Assembly: GCA_947503305.1 (NCBI GenBank)
Contig: CANNDF010000010.1
Location: 1-42,589, forward strand
DNA: 42,589 nt
Source: an uncultured Dokdonia sp.
GTDB taxonomy: Bacteria; Bacteroidota; Bacteroidia; Flavobacteriales; Flavobacteriaceae
Reading direction: 5' to 3'
Part shown: positions 16,953-25,036 of the stretch, one piece after another
Layout of the letters: each line of letters opens with the position of its first letter
Numbering within the stretch: position 1 is the first letter of the stretch
The notes under the pieces: model-generated
The model's input: only the letters and a program-made list of their open reading frames with translations
Databases searched by the model: none
What the model was told of the DNA's origin: nothing
Translations under genes and position numbers: made by a program

Positions 16953-17882
16953 ATGGGAAAAATTGCAAAGAAAGAACAAGCGCTCCTTGAGGTAAGTGAT
17001 GTATGTATTAATTGTGATGCTCCTTTAGATCTTGATCAGCGATTCTGTTCTAATTGTGGTGGCAAGCGCATGTATAATCGTATTACATGGCGTAATCTTT
17101 TTGAAGACTTTGTAGATCGTTTTTTAAATATAGAGAATGCATTTTTAAAAACATTTATAGCACTTTTTATAAAGCCTGAGGATGTGATAGGGGGCTATAT
17201 GAAAGGGATGCGTAAAAAATACCTTCCAGCTTTTAGTTATTTTGCTGTAGCAGTTACAGTTGCAGGGGTTTCGGCCTTTATTTTTAAAAACTGGTTTATG
17301 GATGATTTGATTCAAGCTCAAAGCAGTTTTTATTCTGGAGAAACAGCCGAAATACAGAAAACATTTAGTTCTCAATGGACTAAGACAATGATGGATTATC
17401 AATCTGTTATCTATTTTACAATAATTCCGTTAATGGCACTTTTATCCAGAGTTGTATTTTGGAATTATAAAAAGTATAATTTGGTAGAACATTTTGTCAT
17501 TTACTTATATGGATATTCTCATATAGCTTTAATTACTACAATATTAAGTCTATTGACTATTTGGAATCAAACAGCTTATCAAGTATTTAGTATTCTTTCC
17601 ACGTTTATTATGATAGGATATATGACTTATATTTTGAAAAGGCTGTTTGCACTTGATACAGGGAGTATCATCCTCAAGACGGCATTTTTTTTCCTTCTAT
17701 TTTGTTCATTATTTATAGGTAGTTTGTTTGTAGGGGGAGCGTTTTTAGGGTATAAGGCCGTCAAAGGAGAGCTTAGCAATGATAACTTTTTATTTGAGAT
17801 GGTAAATAAATCTATAGAGGCAAAGAAAAAGGAGTTAGAAAAAAAGGATTCTTTGCATATAGATACTATAAAAACCAAGTGA
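16953..17882 (+). CDS. DUF3667 zinc-ribbon membrane protein, copy 2
   Basis: 309 residues, same architecture as the preceding gene: Cys18, Cys21, Cys32 and Cys35 zinc ribbon, then YNRITWRNL and DRFLNIENAFLKTF, membrane helices from about 85 to 270, and a Lys/Glu-rich tail. Shared segments (FVDRFLNIEN, FKNWFMDD / FRNWFMDD, FWNYKKYN) show tandem duplication, with clear divergence in the loop after the first helix. It was probably a local duplication that kept a role in the same membrane. Co-oriented with cdaA and the cyclase gene. Confidence 0.87.
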   Translation: MGKIAKKEQALLEVSDVCINCDAPLDLDQRFCSNCGGKRMYNRITWRNLFEDFVDRFLNIENAFLKTFIALFIKPEDVIGGYMKGMRKKYLPAFSYFAVAVTVAGVSAFIFKNWFMDDLIQAQSSFYSGETAEIQKTFSSQWTKTMMDYQSVIYFTIIPLMALLSRVVFWNYKKYNLVEHFVIYLYGYSHIALITTILSLLTIWNQTAYQVFSILSTFIMIGYMTYILKRLFALDTGSIILKTAFFFLLFCSLFIGSLFVGGAFLGYKAVKGELSNDNFLFEMVNKSIEAKKKELEKKDSLHIDTIKTK

Positions 17883-17965
17883 TCACTAGTAACGTATGTA
17901 TGAGTCCTTATGTTACATTTATAATATGATACTCTTAATTTTTTTGACATGATAAATATCTGGCT

Positions 17966-19060
17966 ATGAATTTTTCAAGACAAAATATTTGGTATTATAC
18001 AAAAAGGGCCTTTTGGATTCTAGTGGCTTGGGTATTTATTTTTAATGCATTATTCTTTTATGACTATATGAATATGATTGATGCTAATGCATTATCCTCT
18101 GATTTTGATTTTCCCACTGCTTTTAAGGCTAATCTTTTTGTTTCTATTGTAGCAGGAATAATAGGGGGGACAGTTACTGTTAATTTTATGGAGTATAGCC
18201 TTCGTAAGTTTGCATTTGGACAAGCACTTCTTATCATCATTATTACTTATTTCATCGTTGCTTTTGTTGTAAGCGCTGTAGGGGGACTTTTCTATTATAG
18301 TATGTATACGGGAAATTCTTTTATGAGTGATGAAGTAATGGCTGCTATGAATGAATTTTTTGGCCAGTGGTTATTAGCTAAAAATATTATCATTTGGTTG
18401 TTTATTGTTCTAGGTACTTTAATCGTCATGATGATCAATGATAAGTATGGCCCTGGAGTATTTCCAGATTACCTTAGAGGGAAATATTTTAGACCCAAAA
18501 GAGAGCGTCGTATTTTTATGTTTGTTGATATACGGGATGCAACAACTATTGCTGAGGATATAGGAGAAGAAAAGTATTTTAATTTTTTAAAAGATTTTTT
18601 TAATCATATTGCCCCTGCTATACAGACAACATATGGGGAAGTATACCAATATGTGGGAGATGAGGTGGTACTTACTTGGAAAATGAAAAAAGGATTACGT
18701 AATGCAAATACATTACAATGCTTTTATAAAATGCGAGATGATATTAAGAAACGCGATACTTATTATCAAGAAATATATGGACATACGCCTACATTTAAAG
18801 TAGGGTTACATTGTGGATCTGTGATGGTAGGAGAGCTTGGGAAAATAAAAAAGGATATTGCATTTTCTGGTGATGTTCTTAATACGACGGCTCGTATTCA
18901 AGCACAGTGCAATGCTAAAGGGGTAGATATTCTAGCTTCCAAACGTTTTTCAGAATTAGCATATCAGTTACCATCTTCTGTAAAAATTAAACAGCTTGGT
19001 GGAGAAAAACTAAAAGGAAAAACCGAAGAAGTATCTCTTGTCACCTATATCAAAGAATAG
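17966..19060 (+). CDS. Membrane class III adenylate/guanylate cyclase
   Basis: 364 residues: four membrane helices (about 14-32, 54-74, 86-110 and 138-157), then a class III cyclase domain from about 182. Metal-binding aspartates are Asp188 in FVDIRDAT and Asp232 in YVGDEVV; the dimer-side segment reads FKVGLHCGSVMVGELG, followed by KKDIAFSGDVLNTTARIQ. The product would be cAMP (or cGMP) made at the inner membrane; base specificity is not certain from the motif. It lies 83 bp after the DUF3667 pair on the same strand and is convergent with the ABC transporter gene (18 bp). Confidence 0.87.
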   Translation: MNFSRQNIWYYTKRAFWILVAWVFIFNALFFYDYMNMIDANALSSDFDFPTAFKANLFVSIVAGIIGGTVTVNFMEYSLRKFAFGQALLIIIITYFIVAFVVSAVGGLFYYSMYTGNSFMSDEVMAAMNEFFGQWLLAKNIIIWLFIVLGTLIVMMINDKYGPGVFPDYLRGKYFRPKRERRIFMFVDIRDATTIAEDIGEEKYFNFLKDFFNHIAPAIQTTYGEVYQYVGDEVVLTWKMKKGLRNANTLQCFYKMRDDIKKRDTYYQEIYGHTPTFKVGLHCGSVMVGELGKIKKDIAFSGDVLNTTARIQAQCNAKGVDILASKRFSELAYQLPSSVKIKQLGGEKLKGKTEEVSLVTYIKE

Positions 19061-19078
19061 TTGTAGTACTATCTTCAC

Positions 19079-20845
19079 TTAAACAGTTTCTACATCTGAA
19101 AACTGAGCTTCATAAAGATTAAGGTAATGCCCATTTTCTTTTTTAAGTAGTTCTTTATGAGATCCTTGTTCTACAATCTTGCCTTTTTCCATTACCATAA
19201 TAAGATCTGCTTTCTTAATAGTAGCAAGACGGTGTGCAATAACAATAGATGTTCTGTCCTTTGTGATTTTTCCTATCGCTTTTTGGATAAGTTGTTCGCT
19301 ATGAGAATCTACAGATGAAGTTGCTTCATCTAAAATTAGTATGGAAGGGTTACTTACATATGCTCGTAAAAAGGCAATGAGTTGTCGTTGCCCACTAGAT
19401 AGCATAGCACCTCGCTCTTTTACATTATAATGATACCCATCTGGTAAACTAGAAATAAATTTATGTACCCCTATAGCTTTTGCAGAAGCAATTACATATT
19501 CTTCAGATATATCTGGATTGTTGAGTGTGATATTATTAAGAATAGAATCTGCAAAGAGGAATACATCTTGTAAAACCACAGCAATTTCTTTTCTTAAATT
19601 TTCCAATGGGATATCAACAATAGCGGTATTATCTATTTTTATAGTGCCACTATCAATCTCATAAAAACGATTTAATAAATTGATGATGGTAGATTTTCCA
19701 GCTCCTGTAGAACCTACAATGGCTATGGTTTGTCCTGGTTGTGCAGCAAAGGAAATTCCTTTGAGGACTTCCTCATTTTCTATATAACTGAAACGGACAT
19801 CATCAAAGGTGATTTTACCTGCTACATTTGTCAGTAGTTTTGTACCGTTATTTGAAATTTGAGAATCTGTATCCAGGATATCAAAAACACGGTTTGCTGC
19901 TACCATACCCATTTGTAGGGTATTAAATTTATCTGCTATTTGTCGTAGCGGGGTAAAAAGCATTTGGATGTAACTTATAAATGCAGTAATCATTCCGAGT
20001 GTGATAATATCTGATTGTGCTGCTTTAAGTCCTCCATACCATACAATAAGGCCTATAGTAATAGATGTACACATTTCTGCAATAGGGAAAAAGATAGAAT
20101 TATACCATACTGTCTTATTCCATGCATCCATGTGTTTTTTATTTATGGCTGCAAATTTTTTGTGCTCGATAGCTTCTCTATTAAAAATCTGTACGATTTT
20201 CATCCCTGTAACGCGCTCTTGCACAAACGTATTAAGGTTTGCTACTTGTGTACGTACTTCTTCAAAAGCAACTTTCATAGCTCTTTGGAACACACGAGTT
20301 GCATATAGTATTATTGGAAACACAGCCAGTACAATAAGAGTAAGCCTCCAACTCTCCCAAAACATAAATCCAAGCACTACGCCCATTTTGAGAAAATCTG
20401 CTATGATCATAAACAGACCTTGGCTAAAAATACTAGAGATTGTCTCTATATCTCCTACTGCTCTTGTCACTAGTCTTCCTACAGCAGAGGTATCATAGTA
20501 CTGCATTTTAAAGGCTAGCATATGATCAAATAGTTTGATCCGTATATCTCGTATTACTTGTTGCCCTATCCAGTTAGAAAAGTAAATAAATAGTAATTGG
20601 AAAACAACTTGTCCGAGAAGAACGATTGCCATTAATGTGATGAAGAAAATAAGATCATCGGGAGACTTTTTTGTAATCCCGATATCTATCGCGTTCTTCA
20701 TGTAATAAGGACTTAATGCCGAACATAAAGAGAGCATAATTGCTGCAAATGCAGCAAAATACAATCGCTTTTTATAAGGACTTGCGTATCGCATAAGTCG
20801 TTTAAAAAGTTGTGTATCAAATGCTTTTCCTTTATTATTTGCCAT
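19079..20845 (-). CDS. ABC exporter, fused permease-ATPase (MsbA/MDR type)
   Basis: 588 residues: an N-terminal six-helix exporter domain (about 25-310) and a C-terminal ATPase. Walker A is GSTGAGKST (378-386), Q-loop Gln426, signature LSSGQ (482-486), Walker B ILILDE (502-507), H-loop His538. As a half-transporter it should work as a homodimer. Substrates in this family are lipids, lipid-linked sugars or drugs; the sequence does not decide. It is translationally coupled to truA by a TAATG overlap. Confidence 0.92.
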   Translation of the reverse strand: MANNKGKAFDTQLFKRLMRYASPYKKRLYFAAFAAIMLSLCSALSPYYMKNAIDIGITKKSPDDLIFFITLMAIVLLGQVVFQLLFIYFSNWIGQQVIRDIRIKLFDHMLAFKMQYYDTSAVGRLVTRAVGDIETISSIFSQGLFMIIADFLKMGVVLGFMFWESWRLTLIVLAVFPIILYATRVFQRAMKVAFEEVRTQVANLNTFVQERVTGMKIVQIFNREAIEHKKFAAINKKHMDAWNKTVWYNSIFFPIAEMCTSITIGLIVWYGGLKAAQSDIITLGMITAFISYIQMLFTPLRQIADKFNTLQMGMVAANRVFDILDTDSQISNNGTKLLTNVAGKITFDDVRFSYIENEEVLKGISFAAQPGQTIAIVGSTGAGKSTIINLLNRFYEIDSGTIKIDNTAIVDIPLENLRKEIAVVLQDVFLFADSILNNITLNNPDISEEYVIASAKAIGVHKFISSLPDGYHYNVKERGAMLSSGQRQLIAFLRAYVSNPSILILDEATSSVDSHSEQLIQKAIGKITKDRTSIVIAHRLATIKKADLIMVMEKGKIVEQGSHKELLKKENGHYLNLYEAQFSDVETV

Positions 20846-21600
20846 TAATCTATAAATATATTTTTTGGGTAGGTAATCGTTGTGAGGTATAATCCATGAG
20901 CTGGAGCAGATGCACCTGCTAAACTACGGTTCTTACCTCGTATTACTTCGTGCATCCATGAGACAGGTTTTTTATTCTGGCCTATTTCCAATAATGTTCC
21001 TACAATTGCACGTACCATATTACGCAAAAAGCGATCTGCTGTAATAGTAAATTGATATTCTGTATCTACTATTTTCCAGGATGCTTCTATGATTGTACAA
21101 AGATACGTTCTCACATCTGTATTTGATCTACTAAAACATTCAAAATCTTTATAGTCCAATAAGATTTTTGATGCTGCATTCATTTTTTGAATATCTAAAG
21201 GAAGCTTATAGTAATATGCTGCTTCTTTTGTAAATGGGTTTTTAATTGGACTTATTCTATAAAGGTAGGATCTACTTGTCGCATCAAATCGCGTGTGAGC
21301 TTCTTCGGTTACAGGAATAATCTTTGTAATTGCAATACTGGGGGGTAAAAAACTATTGAGTTTGTATGTAAGTTCGTCAAGGTCTGCTTTCGCGAAAGCA
21401 TTTTCAATATCCATATGCGCATACATCATACTGGCATGAACTCCTGTATCTGTTCTTCCAGCTCCAACAATAGTTATAGGTTTACGTAACAGAGTAGAAA
21501 GTGCTTCTTCCAAAGTCTGCTGTACCGTTATTGCATTAGGTTGTCGTTGCCACCCATGATAAGGAAAACCATTATATGATAGTTGTATAAAATACCGCAA
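20845..21600 (-). CDS. truA: tRNA pseudouridine synthase TruA
   Basis: 251 residues, normal length. The catalytic motif is GAGRTDTGVHA with nucleophile Asp51, and the N-terminus IQLSYNGFPYHGWQRQ and C-terminal RFLRNMVRAIVG match TruA. It converts U38-U40 of tRNA anticodon arms to pseudouridine. The start codon is TTG. A copy of the 14-bp palindromic repeat lies in frame and encodes Ala-Phe-Ala-Lys-Ala at residues 68-72, in a variable loop after HMDIE, away from the active site. A TATATTTG element lies 18 bp upstream. Confidence 0.95.
   Translation of the reverse strand: MRYFIQLSYNGFPYHGWQRQPNAITVQQTLEEALSTLLRKPITIVGAGRTDTGVHASMMYAHMDIENAFAKADLDELTYKLNSFLPPSIAITKIIPVTEEAHTRFDATSRSYLYRISPIKNPFTKEAAYYYKLPLDIQKMNAASKILLDYKDFECFSRSNTDVRTYLCTIIEASWKIVDTEYQFTITADRFLRNMVRAIVGTLLEIGQNKKPVSWMHEVIRGKNRSLAGASAPAHGLYLTTITYPKNIFID
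21386..21399. repeat. Dispersed palindrome (exact copy 4), inside truA
   Basis: GCTTTCGCGAAAGC in the coding sequence; read on the minus strand it gives the codons GCT TTC GCG AAA GCA (Ala-Phe-Ala-Lys-Ala). Confidence 0.92.
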
Positions 21601-21617
21601 AGTGTATTACTTTTGCG

Positions 21618-21625
21618 CAAATATA
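21618..21625 (-). promoter_or_regulatory. Candidate -7 element of truA
   Basis: Minus-strand TATATTTG matches TAnnTTTG, 18 bp upstream of the TTG start, implying a very short leader. No clear -33 TTG is seen. Confidence 0.4.
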
Positions 21626-21727
21626 CGCTTTCCCAAGCATGCTATAAAGCTTTGATTAATACTCAAAATAATTGGAATCTATTGCGTACGTCTAGTAAAT
21701 AACTATTTAATTTTTATAAAACTTTTT

Positions 21728-22222
21728 TTGAAAAAAATTCTCCTCCTTAGCGATACCCATAGTTATATAGATGATCATATATGTAGTCATGCACAGCAAG
21801 CAGATGAGGTTTGGCATGCAGGTGATATAGGAGATCTTCGAGTTACAGATAGACTTAAAGATATACGGCCATTACGTGCGGTTTATGGTAATATAGATGA
21901 TAAAAAAGCACGACAAGAATTCCCTTTACATAATAGGTTTATGTGTGAAGGAGTAGATGTATGGATTACTCATATAGGGGGATATCCAGGGCGTTATTCT
22001 CCTGCAATACGAGATGAATTAAAAAAGAACCCTCCTATGTTATTTATTTGTGGGCATAGCCATATTCTAAAGGTAATGGCAGACAGAAAGCTGGATTTAC
22101 TTCATATGAATCCCGGTGCTATCGGGAAGCATGGGTTTCATAAGGTACGAACGATGTTGCGTTTTACTATAGATGGGGTTCTCATTGATAATTTGGAAGT
22201 AATCCAGTTGGACAGGGAATAG
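21728..22222 (+). CDS. YfcE/MJ0936-type metallophosphoesterase
   Basis: 164 residues with a complete calcineurin-like dimetal site: Asp9 and His11 in SDTH, Asp33 in HAGDIGD, Asn55 in YGNID, His82, and His110/His112 in CGHSH. The family consists of cytoplasmic phosphodiesterases without a settled natural substrate. The start codon is TTG, giving the classical MKKILLLSDTH start. It is a single gene in the gap between truA and the convergent hydroxylase gene, whose stop codon is directly adjacent. Confidence 0.9.
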   Translation: MKKILLLSDTHSYIDDHICSHAQQADEVWHAGDIGDLRVTDRLKDIRPLRAVYGNIDDKKARQEFPLHNRFMCEGVDVWITHIGGYPGRYSPAIRDELKKNPPMLFICGHSHILKVMADRKLDLLHMNPGAIGKHGFHKVRTMLRFTIDGVLIDNLEVIQLDRE

Positions 22223-22837
22223 TTATAAAGGTACGGTGCTGTCTTGTATCATTTTTCTAACCCAATCATTGGGAATCATATCAATAGTTAAGTTTACACG
22301 TTCTATGGTGCTATCATTAATTACTTTATGAGGGTCTGTAAGTTTTAAATACCAGCATTCTCCTGGTTGCATGGGTACAGGAGTTCCATTTAAGAAAAAA
22401 GAGACGCCATTTCCATTTAGAATAGGTATCGTAAGCCGTATTACTGATTTATAAACTTCTAGTCCTAATGTCGGATCTGTATGTTCTTTTACTGTTGATT
22501 TTGGAGCTAATCGTAATAACCTGACAAGAGTTACATCTGTCTTTTCTTTAAAGATATCTATAACACTTTTTAAATAGGGTGATTTATGTAATTCAGGTGT
22601 GTCTAACCAATCTGTCCATGAACCATCTGCATAATCGTCTGCAGGAGGAGGAAAAGGAAGGGATGGATCTACAATATGTGCAGGTGATCGTAATGGTAAT
22701 ACATTGTAATACTCAAAATGTTGAAGTTTTAATGCTTCGTATTCTGATATCATTTTTGATGTATCAAAGGTATATGGTAATTTAATCCTATCTGAAGTTT
22801 GTGTTATTACTTGTGTCATCGTATTCATATTTAACAT
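22223..22837 (-). CDS. Aspartyl/asparaginyl beta-hydroxylase-like dioxygenase
   Basis: 204 residues. The Fe(II) facial triad is visible as KEHTDP (His119, Asp121) and TDPHKVIND (His170), with Arg180 as the likely 2-oxoglutarate contact in ERVNLTID. The jelly-roll core spans about 85-190. The family hydroxylates Asp/Asn or related side chains or small molecules; the substrate here is unknown. The N-terminal part (1-80) is Pro-rich. It is separated from the upstream cupin gene by a strong hairpin, so it is probably transcribed alone. Confidence 0.82.
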   Translation of the reverse strand: MLNMNTMTQVITQTSDRIKLPYTFDTSKMISEYEALKLQHFEYYNVLPLRSPAHIVDPSLPFPPPADDYADGSWTDWLDTPELHKSPYLKSVIDIFKEKTDVTLVRLLRLAPKSTVKEHTDPTLGLEVYKSVIRLTIPILNGNGVSFFLNGTPVPMQPGECWYLKLTDPHKVINDSTIERVNLTIDMIPNDWVRKMIQDSTVPL

Positions 22838-22861
22838 TTGTAAAATATGAATCTTTGATCA

Positions 22862-22893
22862 TAATAAAACACGTAAAACTACGTGTTTTATTA
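22862..22893 (-). terminator. Hairpin terminator after the cupin_5 gene
   Basis: A perfect 14-bp stem with 4-nt loop; arms 22862-22875 and 22880-22893 (TAATAAAACACGTA / TACGTGTTTTATTA). A- and T-rich arm ends allow use in either direction; it lies between two minus-strand genes. Confidence 0.65.
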
Positions 22894-22933
22894 GAATTAA
22901 GAAGAAGGGATTTATCGTAAGTAGAGCTAAGAT

Positions 22934-23437
22934 TTAATGATGCGTAAAATTTGTGATCAATTGTTGATGTTGCGGGAATTTTGCGTGTAATTCTGCGCGA
23001 TTAGGGAGTACAAAATCTTTAAAATCAAACCCAGGGGATACACTACAGCCTACCAATGCGTAATCTCCTTTATCTATTACTTTTGCAGCAAACCAATACC
23101 CACCTGGAACAACATACTGCGGAATTTGTCCATTAGAAAAATCTCGACCTATAATCACTTTAGAATGATCACCATCTTCTGATAGTAGATGCAATTCTAT
23201 AGGTGAACCATCATAAAAATGCCAAATTTCATCTTGATTTATTTTATGAAATGCCGAGAACGTATCTGAAGTTAATAAAAAATAAATGCATGTCGCATAA
23301 TTACGCTCACTGTTGTATTCTTTTGGGAGTGCATTTTTATCTATTTTACCATGACTTCTATAGGTTTCTTTAAAATAGCCTCCTTCGGGATGTGGCTCTA
23401 GATCTAACTTTTTGATTATTTCTTTATATGAATTCAT
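22934..23437 (-). CDS. Cupin_5 (DUF985) protein
   Basis: 167 residues from the ATG at 23437. The family start MNSYKEIIKKLDLEPHPEGGYFKETYR is evident, followed by TCIYFLL, EIWHFYDGSP, VVPGGYWFAA and VGCSVSPGFDF, all typical of the YML079w-like cupin_5 fold. Function is unknown; metal or small-ligand binding is usual for cupins. A longer reading frame from 23575 exists but would run across the promoter-like element at 23482-23489 and adds non-family residues, so I chose the shorter start. Confidence 0.85.
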   Translation of the reverse strand: MNSYKEIIKKLDLEPHPEGGYFKETYRSHGKIDKNALPKEYNSERNYATCIYFLLTSDTFSAFHKINQDEIWHFYDGSPIELHLLSEDGDHSKVIIGRDFSNGQIPQYVVPGGYWFAAKVIDKGDYALVGCSVSPGFDFKDFVLPNRAELHAKFPQHQQLITNFTHH

Positions 23438-23481
23438 AGGGATCGTAGGTATGATTATACATAGAAGGTATTCCTTAATTT

Positions 23482-23489
23482 CAAAAGTA
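23482..23489 (-). promoter_or_regulatory. Candidate -7 element of the cupin_5 gene
   Basis: Minus-strand TACTTTTG (TAnnTTTG), 45 bp upstream of the ATG at 23437. The same octamer occurs upstream of the ankyrin and GAPDH genes. Confidence 0.45.
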
Positions 23490-23569
23490 TTAAAAGTAAC
23501 CTGAAATGAGTAGGATACTGGAGGGCTTATTTTAAAGTAGTAGTTTTTGCCTGTGAGGTTGCTTAAAAA

Positions 23570-23609
23570 AACCAAGGATATCTCTGTAAAATATAAGATA
23601 CCCTTGGTT
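23570..23609 (-). terminator. Terminator of the serine hydrolase gene
   Basis: Arms 23570-23582 and 23597-23609 pair at 12 of 13 positions; on the minus strand the stem is followed by six T residues. Confidence 0.72.
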
Positions 23610-23622
23610 ATATCATAGAGTA

Positions 23623-25017
23623 CTAATCTACTGTGAGAACTGCCAAAGGTGTTCCTTCTGTAGGGTTTGTGGAATTCCTTGTATGGTATAGATAAAGATT
23701 GCCATTGATCACAGGGGTTTGATCTATGTTTGCATACATAAGTCCGTATTGAGTAACAACAGCATAATGGTTTTTATACCCTAAATAATAGATAGGGGAG
23801 GTGTTTAATAGTGGATTATTACTAACAGTAAGTTTTCCTTTTATACCGTCTAATGAAAGTGTTCCTTTATAGTCTCCTTTTGTGTCGTTAAAGGTATAAG
23901 CCACATTAATAGTATGGTGTAAGTCTTTTGGTTTTGGTTCTGATGTAGGATGCTCTCTGAATATATTTATTAAGATATGTGCTGTTTCTTCTATAAATAT
24001 GGGGCAATCTGCATTAATCATAATTGCGATATTCATATTTTCATCAGGATAATGCACTACTACCGTTCGAGTTCCCCGCCAACTTCCAGCATGCTCTATG
24101 GTCCTATTACCAAAAGGGTCATATGAAGAGCGCCATGTTATACCCACATTAGTTTTTTTTCCATTAATAAGTTGATGACTCTTAAAAATGGAATTAACAC
24201 TCTCTTTCGAGATAAACCCATTAGTATATGCTTGCATCATATGCACAAGATCTATTGGTGTACTTCTAAAACCTGCTCCTGGTAGTTTGTAACTTGCATT
24301 GGTGAGTTTTTCTGGTCGAAGTTTGTCATTTTTTATATAATACAATGTTGCATCTTCTTTGGATAATGTGTTGATATTTTCAGCATAAGTATGATTCATA
24401 TCTAGAGATGAAAATATGGATCCATTTAGATAGTTCTCAAAGCTTTTTTGAGAGGCTCCTTCAATTACTGCGGCTATTAGGTTAAATGCATGTGTAGAGT
24501 ATTTGTAATCTGTATCTGGAGTAAATAGTAGGGGAGTGTCCATTAATAAGACAGTCTCTTTAATAGAAGTGTATTGCTTTTTTTTGTAATTACTCCCCTC
24601 AGGACGATGAGGCATTCCAGAAGTATGACCAGCTAGTTGTCTCGTGGTAAGATGCGCATACATATCATCTATATAGGGTATGTATGTTTTGATAGGGGCA
24701 TCAAGATCTACTTTTTCCTCAGATACTAGTCGTGCTAGTGCGGTTGTTGTAATAACTTTGGCTACAGATGCTGTACGTAATCGGGTATCGGTTGACATAG
24801 GGAGTTGTGATTTTATGTCTGCATATCCATACCCTTTAGCAAATATTACATTTTCATCTTTACTTACCGCAAGAGATAGTCCTGGGAGATTTGCTTTTTC
24901 TATAAAAACTTCTACAATCGTATCCACTAATGGTTGTTCCGCATGTTGAGCATGTATTGTTGTGACCCATAATACACTACATAAACATGTAAGAACTATT
25001 AATTTATTTGATATCAT
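23623..25017 (-). CDS. Exported serine hydrolase of the beta-lactamase/PBP4-like family
   Basis: 464 residues from the ATG at 25017; an ATG at 25056 would overlap the ankyrin gene and precede the signal peptide, so it is less likely. The signal peptide ends at about VTTIHAQ. Active-site elements are the SxxK motif Ser84-Val-Ala-Lys87, Tyr173-Ser-Thr175 in place of the usual YxN, and His309-Ala-Gly311 (HxG). The C-terminal about 100 residues form a separate beta-rich domain. Class C-like hydrolases of this kind are D-Ala peptidases, esterases or lactonases; none can be preferred. It lies 19 bp after the ankyrin gene, probably as one operon. Confidence 0.85.
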   Translation of the reverse strand: MISNKLIVLTCLCSVLWVTTIHAQHAEQPLVDTIVEVFIEKANLPGLSLAVSKDENVIFAKGYGYADIKSQLPMSTDTRLRTASVAKVITTTALARLVSEEKVDLDAPIKTYIPYIDDMYAHLTTRQLAGHTSGMPHRPEGSNYKKKQYTSIKETVLLMDTPLLFTPDTDYKYSTHAFNLIAAVIEGASQKSFENYLNGSIFSSLDMNHTYAENINTLSKEDATLYYIKNDKLRPEKLTNASYKLPGAGFRSTPIDLVHMMQAYTNGFISKESVNSIFKSHQLINGKKTNVGITWRSSYDPFGNRTIEHAGSWRGTRTVVVHYPDENMNIAIMINADCPIFIEETAHILINIFREHPTSEPKPKDLHHTINVAYTFNDTKGDYKGTLSLDGIKGKLTVSNNPLLNTSPIYYLGYKNHYAVVTQYGLMYANIDQTPVINGNLYLYHTRNSTNPTEGTPLAVLTVD

Positions 25018-25036
25018 AATATTTTTAGATAGGGCA

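Noticed and set aside
20001-20498. 165-codon open frame on the plus strand inside the ABC exporter gene
   Set aside because: A shadow frame: low-complexity Cys/Ile/Ser-rich translation, opposite a well-conserved exporter domain.
23438-23575. Longer start for the cupin_5 protein
   Set aside because: The extra 46 residues look non-coding, and a TACTTTTG promoter-like element lies inside them; the ATG at 23437 gives the family start.
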